Shown here piece after piece: positions 45,335 through 55,263 of a DNA stretch of 64,000 nucleotides. The stretch's first letter is position 1. Every line of letters begins with the position of its first letter. The notes beneath the pieces are model-generated. The model saw nothing but the letters and a program-made list of their open reading frames with translations. It was not told where the DNA came from and did no database searches. Origin of the DNA: Chitinophagales bacterium (lineage in GTDB: Bacteria; Bacteroidota; Bacteroidia; Chitinophagales; UBA2359); the NCBI GenBank assembly GCA_041392475.1, contig JAWKLZ010000001.1, positions 1,116,001 through 1,180,000 of the forward strand. The letters run 5' to 3'. The position numbers and the translations under genes were made by a program.

Positions 45335-47237
45335 CTTAAGTTTCGCACCTACTTTTTTACTGAAAAAGAGGCTTAAAACAATTATATACAATCGGCTTAA
45401 ATGAGCTAAATCTTTGTAAATTACTCTCCTAAATCTCGAATTCCATTTAAGGAAAGCACTTTTCCGTCACTATAATTACTGTAAATAAATATTTATAATT
45501 TATTTACATACAAAGTGTTTTGAAGAAAATTAACTTGTTTGTTAAAGAGGAAAAACAGCATAAAATATGTATATTTGATTCACTATAAACAAAATACAAA
45601 AATTATGCTGCCTGATTGCAAGATACAAAAAGTACACGAAATTAAAAGCCTACTGAAAAAAAATAATATTGTAGATGCTTTAGCCCGAGCTTATGAACCC
45701 TTTCAATTGAAAAGCTTGTGCTATCCCTTAGACTTACTCAAAACCCAAGGTTATCCTATTTCTGTGCTAATGCTCACACTGCTGCTGCTTCCTTTTTTGG
45801 GAGTCGATAGTATTCATGGATTCTCGAATGGTGCTTACAGTCATGTTTTTGAAGGAGCAAAAGATTGTTTGTATCGTTTAAAAAACAATGAATGGATAAA
45901 TTGGCGTAAGCTTCTATACCGATTTAATAAACGCTATAATGAGCTGGCTGACAAACATATGGTGAAATTGAGTGAGGAGGAAAGAAAAGGGATGAAACCG
46001 AAGTACAAGTGTTTGACTGCTGATGATAGCCCAGTGAACCATACAGGCAAAACCATCGAAGGTATCAGTAAAGTTCATGACCATTCTCTCAAATGTACTG
46101 TTTTGGGCTTCAAACTCTTGGTCTTAGGCTATTTTGATGGAATCAACTTTCGACCTTTAGATTTTTCCTTGCACCGAGAAGGGCAAAATCGCCAACGCTA
46201 TCGTTTTGGTTTACCTGTTAGGGCGCTCAAAAAACAATATCGTAAAATTAGAGCTAAATTATCGGCAGGTTATGAACGGTTTAAGGAATTGGATAGGGAT
46301 AAGAATAGCCAACTAATCAGCATGATAAAAAGAGCATTGAAACATGGATATGTACCTGATTATGTGTTGTTTGATGCTTGGTTCTGCTGCGAAAAAACAT
46401 TGAAGGCTATCCGTTTACTTCGACAAGGAGTCATTCACATAGTGGCTGCTTGTAAAATGGGCAATGCCAAATACAACTATTTATCCAAAGAAATGTCAGC
46501 TGGGCAGATTTTAAAAACATTGCGAAAAGTTCATAAACGTAAGCCCAAAAGATGCCGCCTACTTGGGTGTTATTATTATACCGTGGTGGTGGATTATAAA
46601 GGTATGGAAGTCAAGTTGTTTTTTGTTAGGTATACTAAACGAAGCAAATGGAGACTTTTACTGACTACCCAAACAAGCCTTCGTTTTACTCAGGCTATGG
46701 AAATCTATGCTATTCGATGGTCTATTGAGGTCTTTTTCAAAGAAGTAAAGCAACTTTTAGGTATTCAAAAATGTGCTTCCAGAGATTTTGATGCTCATAT
46801 TGCTCATACCACTTTAACTTTGATTCAATATGTTATGTTGAGTTTGCATAAACGCTTTTCAGATTATGAAACGATTGGCGGCTTATTCAGAGCTATCAGA
46901 GACCAATATATTCAAGCAACGATTGCTCAAAGGCTGTGGCAAATCATGATTTCTATTCTCACACGATTGGTTCAAAAGATAGAATGTGATATGGAACTGG
47001 TCTTGCAGTTAATTATTCATGACAACGATTTCAGGCAATTATTTTCGGGTATGGTGCAGCTTAAAGTACAAGATGAATAGGAGATAAGCATTTGTTTAGA
47101 ACCTAAATGGAAAAACATAACTAAGTGGCTTATTTACAATTATTTATAATCTATCAACATCTATAAATATCTTATATTAAAACATAAAAACAATTAACTA
47201 ACAAATGCTTACTTTTTTAAGTGGCGATGCGAAACTT
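45335..47237 (+). mobile_element. IS4-family insertion sequence, about 1.9 kb
   Basis: The element lies between 10-base direct repeats and contains a single transposase gene. Its ends are short inverted repeats: AAGTTTCGCA at 45338-45347 on the left, and the same read inward from 47237 on the right; the left end carries three extra bases (CTT). The 10-base duplication and the transposase type fit the IS4 family. A small hairpin (GGAAA/TTTCC) lies at 45451-45465 ahead of the transposase gene. It splits the ADP-ribosylglycohydrolase gene. Confidence 0.9.
45605..47080 (+). CDS. IS4-family transposase
   Basis: 491 aa from the ATG at 45605; a TTG at 45539 would add 22 unlikely residues. The DDE catalytic core is seen: first Asp in LTADDSPVNHTGK, second in VLFDAWFCCEKTL, and the Glu in the IS4 signature YAIRWSIEVFFKEVK, which fits Y-x2-R-x3-E-x6-K exactly. 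The N-terminal part (PISVLMLTLLLLPFLGV) is typical for this subgroup. The gene looks full-length and uninterrupted, so the element may be active. Confidence 0.95.
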   Translation: MLPDCKIQKVHEIKSLLKKNNIVDALARAYEPFQLKSLCYPLDLLKTQGYPISVLMLTLLLLPFLGVDSIHGFSNGAYSHVFEGAKDCLYRLKNNEWINWRKLLYRFNKRYNELADKHMVKLSEEERKGMKPKYKCLTADDSPVNHTGKTIEGISKVHDHSLKCTVLGFKLLVLGYFDGINFRPLDFSLHREGQNRQRYRFGLPVRALKKQYRKIRAKLSAGYERFKELDRDKNSQLISMIKRALKHGYVPDYVLFDAWFCCEKTLKAIRLLRQGVIHIVAACKMGNAKYNYLSKEMSAGQILKTLRKVHKRKPKRCRLLGCYYYTVVVDYKGMEVKLFFVRYTKRSKWRLLLTTQTSLRFTQAMEIYAIRWSIEVFFKEVKQLLGIQKCASRDFDAHIAHTTLTLIQYVMLSLHKRFSDYETIGGLFRAIRDQYIQATIAQRLWQIMISILTRLVQKIECDMELVLQLIIHDNDFRQLFSGMVQLKVQDE

Positions 47238-47753
47238 AAACCAATTAAAGAACAATTTGAAGTCATATGGGAAATATCTGCATTAACTCACAGACATATA
47301 AGGGCAGCAATGAGTTGCTTAATATATTTGAAGTTAGCAGAAAAATTACTTGAAGGAAAAGACAAAGAAATTGCCTATTCAGAAATGAGGAATGACATAT
47401 CAAGATTTTGGGAAGAAATGGGTTTTTCAGAAATAGAAAGACAACACTTCAAAAGAGTAGTTCAGCAAGACATAAGAGAAGTGGAAATAGATGACTTGAA
47501 ATCAGGAGGATATGTAATTGAAGTTCTCGAATCGAGTATATGGTTTTTTCTGAATAAAAACTCATATAAAGAAATAATATTGTCGATAATAAATATTGGA
47601 CATGATACTGATACCTCTGCTGCAATAGCAGGAGGTCTCGCTGGAATTTATTATGGACAAAAAGGAATTCCAGAATATTGGATTGCTTCAATTGCAAGAA
47701 TGGAAGATATACTGAAATTAGGTGAGAAATTAAACACAAAATACTATGTATAA
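47238..47753 (+). pseudogene. ADP-ribosylglycohydrolase, 3' part (interrupted by IS)
   Basis: The frame continues the 5' part after the IS: KPIKEQFEVIWEISALTHRH, then the C-terminal metal-binding motif GHDTDTSAAIAGGLAGIYYG and the end EDILKLGEKLNTKYYV. No other damage is seen. A false start within the IS (ATG at 47205) would give a 182-aa product lacking the first metal motif, so it would be inactive. The stop overlaps by one base with the ATG of a small frame at 47753. Confidence 0.9.
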
Positions 47754-47887
47754 TGGAGTTGGCAACCCAAAGCACCTACCACTATTTATCCCGAATCCTC
47801 AGTATCACCACACGACTTATCAAAAAAGAATTCGTTGATATTGATGAGAGTCAAAAAATTGCAATTTTATTAAAAAAGGTGGATTAA
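47753..47887 (+). CDS. Small frame of 44 aa overlapping the preceding stop
   Basis: ATG at 47753 overlaps the TAA of the ADP-ribosylglycohydrolase gene (TAATG), a layout seen in coupled translation. It reads MELATQSTYHYLSRILSIT and RLIKKEFVDIDESQKIAILL, ending KKVD. No family recognised. It may be a short partner protein or the fragment of a lost gene; chance is also possible. Confidence 0.3.
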   Translation: MELATQSTYHYLSRILSITTRLIKKEFVDIDESQKIAILLKKVD

Positions 47888-47917
47888 ATTTTTAATTTTT
47901 CCAGTAGGGCGCAAATC

Positions 47918-48397
47918 TTACTCAAACAGATTCACAACTTTTGTACTATTAACATCTTCTTGGGTTACTTTCTGCAATTTATTGCTTTGGATGTAGTAAT
48001 TGCCACCTACAAAATCAACGCAGCCAGTTTCAGGATTGTGAATGATGGCAGTGAAGTAATAAATGCCTGCTTTTTCGTAGGTATGTGCGGCATCAGTTAA
48101 ATCTGCCGTAGCACCGTCGCCAAAAGTCCATTCTACTCTCGAAAATTCACCTACTGCTTTGTTTGTGAAACTAACAGTCAAACCTTCAATTTCTAAATCA
48201 AACAACATATCCAAATCACACACTTCTTTGTCATAAATCGGTGCTTTGTCCAAAAATGCGCTGCTTGTTTCGGCAACCATGTTTAAGTCAATGATTTCCT
48301 CCGTTGTATTGTTAATACCTACACTTGCGAAAGTAGTAATTGTGATAAAAAGAGCTAAGGTGAAAGTTGTGATGATATGGAAGATGAAATTTTTCAT
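47918..48397 (-). CDS. Small secreted PKD-domain protein
   Basis: 159 aa with a signal peptide (IITTFTLALFITITTFA). The middle has one PKD-like Ig fold: LTVSFTNKAVGEFSRVEWTFGDGATADLTDAAHTYEKAGIYYF is read as the VSFTNKA strand, WTFGDG and HTYEKAGIYYF. PKD domains mediate protein or carbohydrate contacts at the cell surface. No sorting domain follows, so it is probably periplasmic or released. A similar small PKD protein is encoded divergently at 48765. Confidence 0.82.
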   Translation of the reverse strand: MKNFIFHIITTFTLALFITITTFASVGINNTTEEIIDLNMVAETSSAFLDKAPIYDKEVCDLDMLFDLEIEGLTVSFTNKAVGEFSRVEWTFGDGATADLTDAAHTYEKAGIYYFTAIIHNPETGCVDFVGGNYYIQSNKLQKVTQEDVNSTKVVNLFE

Positions 48398-48764
48398 GAC
48401 TATTGGGCTTTAAAAATGTTTTGCGTTGTTTCTGCTTAGTTGTACGGAGGGTTTCAAAAAAATGTTGCAGAAAAGTCATTTTAGTGTCATGGAAAAAGAT
48501 TTTGATTTAAGAATCAATGACTAACTATTTGGTTATTATTTTGTTGTAGATTTTTTTGTCGCTTTAACTTGATGCAATAAAAAAGAAAATAAATGAATAG
48601 GCACGAAGATATTTGTATAATAATTCAATTGGAATTGTTCAATTAAAGGCATAAATAATCAACACGTCATAATATTGTCATTTTTATCTCATTCTTCAAA
48701 TTCAAGTGAATTTTGGCACAAGGTTTGGCAAATGATACTTATCCGTACTCAATCCACAAATACA
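48398..48764. other. Divergent intergenic region between two PKD genes
   Basis: No gene. AT-rich, with the promoters of both neighbours expected here. A TAGATTTT at 48547-48554 is close to the -7 consensus for the plus-strand gene. TTGGCACAAGGTTTGGC at about 48713 looks like a sigma-54 site but has the GC one base too far. Confidence 0.35.
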
Positions 48765-49106
48765 ATGAAATACTCAATAACCAAATTCACAATTGCCCTT
48801 TTCCTCTGTAGTCTTTCTTCAATTGCATTGACCAACAATACTCCCAAAACCAATAACGAAACCGAGTGTCAAATTGAAGTAGCCTTCGAATATGCAGTAG
48901 AAAATCTACGTGTGCAGTTCAACAATGCTTCAATGGGGGATTACAATCAACTTCAATGGGATTTTGGTGATCAAGTTCAATCAGAAGAAATCAATCCAAC
49001 ACATGAATACAGCAAAGAAGGAATGTATCGCTTTTGTGTAACAGCAACCAATTCTCTTACCGATTGCAGCAAACAATACTGTGCAGAAGTATATGTTTTT
49101 GAATAG
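48765..49106 (+). CDS. Small secreted PKD-domain protein
   Basis: 113 aa from the ATG at 48765, which opens a signal peptide (FTIALFLCSLSSIALT); an upstream 30-codon extension has no signal. A single PKD fold makes up the rest: NLRVQFNNASMGDYNQLQWD, FGDQ, HEYSKEGMYRFCVTA, with three Cys pairs' worth of cysteines (ECQ, DCSKQYCAEV). It is a paralogue of the divergent gene at 47918-48397. Function unknown; surface contacts are a guess from the fold. Confidence 0.78.
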   Translation: MKYSITKFTIALFLCSLSSIALTNNTPKTNNETECQIEVAFEYAVENLRVQFNNASMGDYNQLQWDFGDQVQSEEINPTHEYSKEGMYRFCVTATNSLTDCSKQYCAEVYVFE

Positions 49107-49130
49107 GTGCTAAATGACTTCAATTTTCGC

Positions 49131-51590
49131 CTATTCATTCCGCAAAGCCTCCACAGGATTCGCCAAGGCCGACTGAACTGTTTGAAAACCAAGCGTGACC
49201 AAAGCAATCAATAAGACGACAACAACAGGAAGCACAAACAATAGCCAAGACAGTTCAATTCGATAGGCATAATCCTGCAACCAATGATTCATGGCATAAA
49301 ACACCAAAGGAATCGCTAATACACTCGCCAAAGCAATCAATTGAAGGAAATCCTTAGAAAGTAAAGACAAGATATTTGGAACAGTAGCCCCCAATACTTT
49401 TCGGATGCCAATTTCCTTCTTTTTTTGAAGCGCCGCATACATCACCAAACCATATAACCCAAAGCAAGAAATCAAAATTGCCAAGAAAGAAAAGTAGCCA
49501 ACGATTTGACTTAGATGACTTTCTGTGGTATATAAATCCTCAATTTGACTGTCCAAAAACGCATAATCCATTACCTTTTCAGGAAAAAATGTTCCCCATT
49601 TTTGGCGAATGAAATCTACCGTTTCAGGAATCTCTGTATTTTGAATCCGAATCGAAAAAGTAGTAAATGTGCCTGCATTGACCTGAATAGTCATGGCTTC
49701 AATGGGTTGTGTCAGACTTGTATAGTGAAAATCTTTCATCACACCCACAACCGTCCCCTGTTTTCCTTCCATATTGATGTTCTTTCCTATTGCTTCAATA
49801 GCATTTTTCCACCCCAAAGTTTCAACAGCTTTCTCATTGATAATGAAAGCATTTAGATGGTCAGTTCCAAAGGATTTGTCAAAATCTCTACCTTCAATGA
49901 TTTGCAAGTCATAGGTAGCTGCAAAATCGTAATCAACTGCCATAGAACCAATATACATATTATCCTCTGCTTTGATAGAATCGGTCGTCACATTTCGACG
50001 AACCGAACCCATGCCTGGCAATGCCGAAGAAAGTGTACTGCCCAAAATATGTGGATTTTCTTGCAGGCTTTCTTCAAACGCATTCATTTTGGCACGCAAT
50101 TCACCCGTCACCCCTCCAAAAATCGTGTTCATGTTTTGGCTGAACAAACGCACCGTAAGCACTTGATCCTGAGCAAAGCCCATCGGTTGATTTCGCATAA
50201 ACTGCCATTGTTGATACACCACTAAAGTAGCCGCAATGAGTGCAATAGTAACGAAAAATTGAGTGGTAATCAACACTTTTCGCAAAGCAACTCCTTTCGG
50301 AATACTTTGATAACCTGTTCCCTTCAATATACTCGCCGCCTGAAATCGGGTAACAAAAAAAGCGGGATAACTGCCAGCCAAAATACCTACTCCCAAAAAA
50401 ATACCAATAAAAATCAAGATTTCTTGCCAGTGCTGCAATGGATTAAATTGCAGCGATTTAGCTGTCAAATCATTCAATATTGGCAAGGTGAATTCGAGCA
50501 GCAAAAGCGAAACAATAAAGGCGAAAAAACTCAGCAGCAGCGATTCACTCAAAAACTGCCCAATCAAATTTCCTTTATTTGCACCCACCACTTTTCGGAT
50601 GCCCACCTCGGTTGCTCTTTTCAAAGAAGCTGCCGTAGAAAGATTTACAAAATTGATACAAGCAATCAATAAGGTCAATAAAGCAATGATACTGAACAGG
50701 TAAATATTCCGCATACTTCCCACAGGCTCAATTTCCAAACCAATACCCGATTGCAGTTGTATCTCCTTCAATGGCTGCAAAACAAACGCTTGTTTGTCCC
50801 TCACTTTCTCATTGCCATGTATTTGCAGTAATTGAGGCATTTTAGCATCTACACTTTCAGGAGATTGATTGTCTTTAAGCAAGACATAGGTATAAAGATG
50901 CGAAATAACCCAATTTTTGCTGAGGTTGTCCTTCATGTTTGCACGGATAGCTTCATTTTCAATGTCAAACATGTTCTCAAAGGGCGCAACTAACTCGAAG
51001 TGAACATGTGAATTATTGGGATAATCTTCAAAAACACCCGTTACTTTGAAAGCATATTGACCACTCATCAAAATAGTTTTGCCCATCGGATTACTTTCCC
51101 CAAAGTATTTTTCTGCAATTGATGCTGCAATAACAATTGAAAAAGGGGCATTCAAGGCAGTTTTGGGATTGCCTTTGAGAAAATGAAATGTAAAGATATC
51201 GGTCAAAGTAGAATCTGCAAAAAAGACCCTATCTTCTTCATATTGCTTGTTTTCACCGCCATTGGAGGAAGGCACTTCAATGCTTGCACTTCGCAAATAG
51301 AACCGAGTTGTCTGTTCGATTTCTGGGAAATAGTCAGTCAAAAGCGGTGAAAGAGGTGGTGGAGTGCGTGCCAATTCCATTCCATCCCCTGCAAATTTCG
51401 GCTGGTATTTGACCCGATAGATGCGCTCAAATTTCTCCTGAAATTGGTCATAACTCAATTCATCTTTGACAAACAAAACAATCAAAAAGCAACAGGTCAT
51501 TCCCATCGCCAAACCCAATATATTGATCAGGGCGAATATTTTGTTTCGCATTAAATTGCGGAAAGCGGTCTTGAAGTAGTTTTGCAGCAT
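49131..51590 (-). CDS. MacB/FtsX-type ABC transporter permease
   Basis: 819 aa. Two MacB periplasmic core domains and two FtsX domains alternate: an N-terminal TM helix (NKIFALINILGLAMGMTCCF), a periplasmic core to about 285, three TM helices with RATEVGIRKVVGANKGNLIGQFLSESLLL, a fourth TM near 430, a second core and a C-terminal FtsX with KKKEIGIRKVLGATVPNIL. This double architecture is characteristic of Bacteroidota permeases that work with a separate LolD/MacB-like ATPase, absent here. They act in export or mechanotransmission rather than import; the substrate is unknown. Confidence 0.92.
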   Translation of the reverse strand: MLQNYFKTAFRNLMRNKIFALINILGLAMGMTCCFLIVLFVKDELSYDQFQEKFERIYRVKYQPKFAGDGMELARTPPPLSPLLTDYFPEIEQTTRFYLRSASIEVPSSNGGENKQYEEDRVFFADSTLTDIFTFHFLKGNPKTALNAPFSIVIAASIAEKYFGESNPMGKTILMSGQYAFKVTGVFEDYPNNSHVHFELVAPFENMFDIENEAIRANMKDNLSKNWVISHLYTYVLLKDNQSPESVDAKMPQLLQIHGNEKVRDKQAFVLQPLKEIQLQSGIGLEIEPVGSMRNIYLFSIIALLTLLIACINFVNLSTAASLKRATEVGIRKVVGANKGNLIGQFLSESLLLSFFAFIVSLLLLEFTLPILNDLTAKSLQFNPLQHWQEILIFIGIFLGVGILAGSYPAFFVTRFQAASILKGTGYQSIPKGVALRKVLITTQFFVTIALIAATLVVYQQWQFMRNQPMGFAQDQVLTVRLFSQNMNTIFGGVTGELRAKMNAFEESLQENPHILGSTLSSALPGMGSVRRNVTTDSIKAEDNMYIGSMAVDYDFAATYDLQIIEGRDFDKSFGTDHLNAFIINEKAVETLGWKNAIEAIGKNINMEGKQGTVVGVMKDFHYTSLTQPIEAMTIQVNAGTFTTFSIRIQNTEIPETVDFIRQKWGTFFPEKVMDYAFLDSQIEDLYTTESHLSQIVGYFSFLAILISCFGLYGLVMYAALQKKKEIGIRKVLGATVPNILSLLSKDFLQLIALASVLAIPLVFYAMNHWLQDYAYRIELSWLLFVLPVVVVLLIALVTLGFQTVQSALANPVEALRNE

Positions 51591-51798
51591 AATGAAGATA
51601 TTGAAGTGAATACCAAAAATAAAAGTGAAAATAGGGTGAATTAGGCAAAACTTACAACGTTTTAACAGTGATTAACTTTAGCACTAAATAAAAATTAAGA
51701 AGGATACTTATTACTGAAACTTTTGAATTCCTGAAAACTTATCAGATTTAGAGCGTTTATTAGGGAAGTTGGAAAAGTAAAAACCAATATCATGTTTT

Positions 51799-53580
51799 AT
51801 GACTATATCCATTACACTACTTTTTGGAATAATATTGTTGCTAATTATTATGCTCATTTTTGAAGTTTTACCTTCAGATACACTTGCCGTAGCACTGATG
51901 GTCGTATTGATGGTATGCGGATTTGTGACCCCGCAAGAGGGAATTTCTGGTTTGAGCAATCAGGCAACAGTAACAGTATTGGCACTGATGATTTTGAGTG
52001 TGGGATTGGAAACAACAGGCGTGATTACCTCCATTGGTAAGCGAATCAAGCTCTTATTTGAGCGCACAGAGTGGGTAACTATATTGGTACTGATGTTGAT
52101 TGTTGGTACTTGTTCGGCATTTATCAGCACTACCGCAGTAGTAATTGTTTTTCTGCGAATTATGATAAAATTGTCGCAAAAAATGCCCGCAAATCTTGCC
52201 AAGATACTCATGCCACTTTCCTTTGCAGGCATCATGGGTGGCTCATGTACTTTGTTGGGAACTTCCACAAATTTGCTGGTAAGTGCCATTGCTAAGGATT
52301 ACAAATTAGAGCCTTTTGGCGTGTTTGAGTTTACACCTATTGGAGTGATTTTTTTTGTAGCAGGACTCGCTTATATGGTGCTGATTGGCAGACATTTGAT
52401 TCCAAATCGAACACCTATTGGAGCGGATTCTACTCGTCAATACGCAATGGAGGGTTATTTGACCGAAATTGTGATACCACCCGATTCTAATTTGATTGGA
52501 AAACGCATTGATGAAACGATTTTTTACCAAGATGAAGAAATTAACTTCCTCGAAATCAAACAAAGGAACAGTCAATACTATGTGCCAAATGAAGTGCTGA
52601 TTCTTCAAGAAGATGATTTACTTTTGGTGAAGGCGAGTGTGGAAAAAATAGCAGAATTGCATCAAAATGACGATGTTAGGTTACTCAGTCGTCAAATGGC
52701 CAAAAGTGACCAAGAAGAAAGCAAGGAAAAGACAACTCTCTGCGAGGTAATCGTACGTCCAAGTTCACGGTTGATTGGCAAATCCCTGAATCGAATTGCA
52801 GTGAAAAAGGAGTACAACGCCTTACCACTTGCCATCAAGAAGCACAAGTTGTACTATTTCATGAAGATAGGACGGATAAAGGTAGAGTCTAGTGATACGG
52901 TATTAATGGAAGTAGAACAAGCTGATTTTGAACAGTTTTACAATTTGCCCGATTTTGTAGTATTACAAGAACATGAGGATTTGTCCTCAAAATCTGATAG
53001 AAGGTATATCGCTGCAATAATTATGGTTGCAGTTATTTTGTTGGCAGCCACCAATGTATTGCCGATTTTGGTAAGTGCTTTGTCGGGATGTGTTGCCATG
53101 TTTTTGACAGGCTGTTTAGATTTGCAAAAAGCCTATCGGCGAGTAGATTGGAGCGTTTTCTTTTTACTTGCGGGGGTGATTCCTTTGGGGATTGCGATGG
53201 ACAATACAGGTGCGAGTCAGTTGATTGCCAGCACTTTTGTAGAAGTATTGGGCGAAGTTTCTCCCCGAATATTGGTGAGTATATTGTTTATTTTCACCGC
53301 CTTGCTCAGTGGAGTCATTTCCAACAATGCCACTGCCATATTGATTGCTCCAATCGCCGTTTCGATAGCTACAAGTTTGCAAATTGATCCTCGCCCATTG
53401 TTGTTCACCGTCATGTTTGCGGCAAGTGCCAGTTATATTTCTCCAATTGGTTATCAGACAAATACATTGATTTATGGTCCAGGTGGATACAAATTCGCCG
53501 ATTTTGTGAAAGTAGGCGGAGGCTTGATGTTGCTGATATGGGGCTTGGCAACTTTATTGATACCCATGTTTTATTTTTAG
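51799..53580 (+). CDS. SLC13-family permease with two RCK_C (TrkA-C) domains
   Basis: 593 aa. The membrane part has the divalent-anion:Na symporter pattern in two halves (about 1-200 and 400-593), with GGSCTLLGTSTNLLVSA (the SNT-like motif) in the first and SGVISNNATAILIAPIAVSI in the second. Between them sit two soluble RCK_C domains (about 215-300 and 310-395; LIGKRIDETIF and LIGKSLNRIAV). Such proteins carry sulfate, dicarboxylates or similar anions; the RCK_C pair probably senses a ligand. Its stop and that of the next, converging gene are adjacent. Confidence 0.9.
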   Translation: MTISITLLFGIILLLIIMLIFEVLPSDTLAVALMVVLMVCGFVTPQEGISGLSNQATVTVLALMILSVGLETTGVITSIGKRIKLLFERTEWVTILVLMLIVGTCSAFISTTAVVIVFLRIMIKLSQKMPANLAKILMPLSFAGIMGGSCTLLGTSTNLLVSAIAKDYKLEPFGVFEFTPIGVIFFVAGLAYMVLIGRHLIPNRTPIGADSTRQYAMEGYLTEIVIPPDSNLIGKRIDETIFYQDEEINFLEIKQRNSQYYVPNEVLILQEDDLLLVKASVEKIAELHQNDDVRLLSRQMAKSDQEESKEKTTLCEVIVRPSSRLIGKSLNRIAVKKEYNALPLAIKKHKLYYFMKIGRIKVESSDTVLMEVEQADFEQFYNLPDFVVLQEHEDLSSKSDRRYIAAIIMVAVILLAATNVLPILVSALSGCVAMFLTGCLDLQKAYRRVDWSVFFLLAGVIPLGIAMDNTGASQLIASTFVEVLGEVSPRILVSILFIFTALLSGVISNNATAILIAPIAVSIATSLQIDPRPLLFTVMFAASASYISPIGYQTNTLIYGPGGYKFADFVKVGGGLMLLIWGLATLLIPMFYF

Positions 53581-53581
53581 T

Positions 53582-55054
53582 CTAAAACCTCAATCCACCC
53601 ACAATCTGCCCCAACCATTGCTGTCCATAAAAAACGCTGGCAGCGTTCACCTGTTTTTTCCATCGCTTCAAATCCTGTTTCGATTTTTTGTGGATAATGT
53701 GCATATCCCCAATGAATGCTTGATAAGTGTCTATCTCCGCCATCAATATCTTGATTAACTTTCGTAAAAAATTGATAAACAAGCGATAAGAAGCGACTTT
53801 GTTGGCTGCAATTTTGTCCTTTTGATCAAAAATGTATTTGGTAAAACTGTTCAGAAAGTTCTCCAAAACCTCCAATTCCTTCAATTCAAAATAACTTTTC
53901 GCCAACAACAATTTTTCCCCCAATTTGTAATACACATCCGAACTATTGCTTTCCAAAAGCAAATCCAAAACCTGCTCGTAGTCTTTTTTTGCAAAGTGTA
54001 AGTTGGCAACATTCAGCAAATAAGCATCCTGTCGAAACGATGCAGGAATGATTTGAGAGTGATGGGCTTCAATAAAATCTGCCGCCCAATCAAATTTCTG
54101 CAATGCCAAAGCCACCGTCACCACATTTTTGAAAACGCTGTGGTGCAAAGGCGTTTGTTTGCCCAAAATGCCCTGCTCCAACTGCCTGCTATACAATTCA
54201 AAAAGTTCATCGTAATATTCATCAATCGGAAATACATGTTTCACCGAATTTTCCAAGTAGGTGTAAAAAGCCCTCATTTCAAAGGCGTTGAACTGACCGC
54301 CATATTCTTCTACCAATTCCTTCAATCGGGCGTAATGCTTGTATTCTGAAGGATGTAGTTTCAATAACAATGCCTGCCGATACAAGGCAATCGCTGGAAG
54401 ATGTTGCCATTCACTTGCGTCTAAAAAGGCAAAAATTTCCTCCTTCAATGCATAATCGTACTGAATTTTTACGATTTGTTGACGGTTCAACATCTGACTC
54501 CAATGCTGCAATTTCTGCAAAAGGTAATAAACATCCAAAGCATTGGTCATGGCTTGTAGGTTGATGTCGCCCGTTCTATCATCCTTTTGGCTTTGGAAAT
54601 TTGCCAGTGTTTTTTCCATCCAAAATTGACGTTCATAATATTCCACATCTTTTTCCAAAGCTTTACCTTGCTGTTTTTGAAGGCGTTGGTAGGTGCTTTC
54701 AAAATGTTTGGGTAGCGAAAGATGTTGGTAAATTTGTAGTAACTGCAATTGAAACTTGCCCTTGTCTTTCTCCACAAATTCATGCACCAAAAACTTTTCT
54801 GTGAGCTTGAACAACTCAGAATTGAGGCGATTGAGTTTGGGTTTGTCCATTTTTTGATGCGGAAAAACGGCTGCAAAGGCTTGTTCTGCGGAGCAGTGTT
54901 TTTCGTCAAAAGTGGGATAATGGTTTTTCAGGAAGTAAAAAAGCGCAATTAGTTGTTGGTTCTCATTGAAATAAGGTGATTGCAGAAACTGTTCTAACTT
55001 GTTGATTTCGTTAGCATCAAGCCGTTGAAGTAAAGTGATTAATTTTTTGTGCAT
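53582..55054 (-). CDS. Helical protein of unknown function
   Basis: 490 aa, no signal peptide or membrane segment. Composition is rich in Leu, Gln, Lys and aromatic residues and predicts nearly all alpha helix, probably an array of TPR-like repeats (QDAYLLNVANLHFAKKDYEQ, then VLDLLLESNSSDVYYKLGEK). The N-terminus (LITLLQRLDANEINKLEQFL, then SPYFNENQQLIALF) recurs in uncharacterised proteins of Saprospiria relatives, as I recall them. A scaffold role is possible. It stands convergent to the SLC13 gene. Confidence 0.8.
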   Translation of the reverse strand: MHKKLITLLQRLDANEINKLEQFLQSPYFNENQQLIALFYFLKNHYPTFDEKHCSAEQAFAAVFPHQKMDKPKLNRLNSELFKLTEKFLVHEFVEKDKGKFQLQLLQIYQHLSLPKHFESTYQRLQKQQGKALEKDVEYYERQFWMEKTLANFQSQKDDRTGDINLQAMTNALDVYYLLQKLQHWSQMLNRQQIVKIQYDYALKEEIFAFLDASEWQHLPAIALYRQALLLKLHPSEYKHYARLKELVEEYGGQFNAFEMRAFYTYLENSVKHVFPIDEYYDELFELYSRQLEQGILGKQTPLHHSVFKNVVTVALALQKFDWAADFIEAHHSQIIPASFRQDAYLLNVANLHFAKKDYEQVLDLLLESNSSDVYYKLGEKLLLAKSYFELKELEVLENFLNSFTKYIFDQKDKIAANKVASYRLFINFLRKLIKILMAEIDTYQAFIGDMHIIHKKSKQDLKRWKKQVNAASVFYGQQWLGQIVGGLRF

Positions 55055-55263
55055 TGTACTCGTTTTTTTCTATTTGAAAACCAAGAGAGCAAGCAGAATG
55101 TTTTTGATTGAACAAAGCACAGAGGCTTCGAGGCACATAGATTTTGGTAATCAATAATTGGGGTTTCATCGTATTGATAAAATAAATTTATGGTTATCAC
55201 ATTTTTATATCTTGTTTCTCACTTCCCGCTTCTTTCGTCCAAAGTCTAAAAAAAGATACATCC

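Noticed and set aside
48713..48730. Sigma-54-like site TTGGCACAAGGTTTGGC upstream of the PKD gene
   Set aside because: The -12 GC is one base too far from the -24 GG, a spacing that sigma-54 does not tolerate, and no palindromes lie upstream.
39821..55136. CTCTGTGCCTCTGTG-like low-complexity stretches at about 39821 and (reverse) 55118
   Set aside because: Such runs occur in many genomes by slippage; the two copies are short and diverged, so no common element can be claimed.
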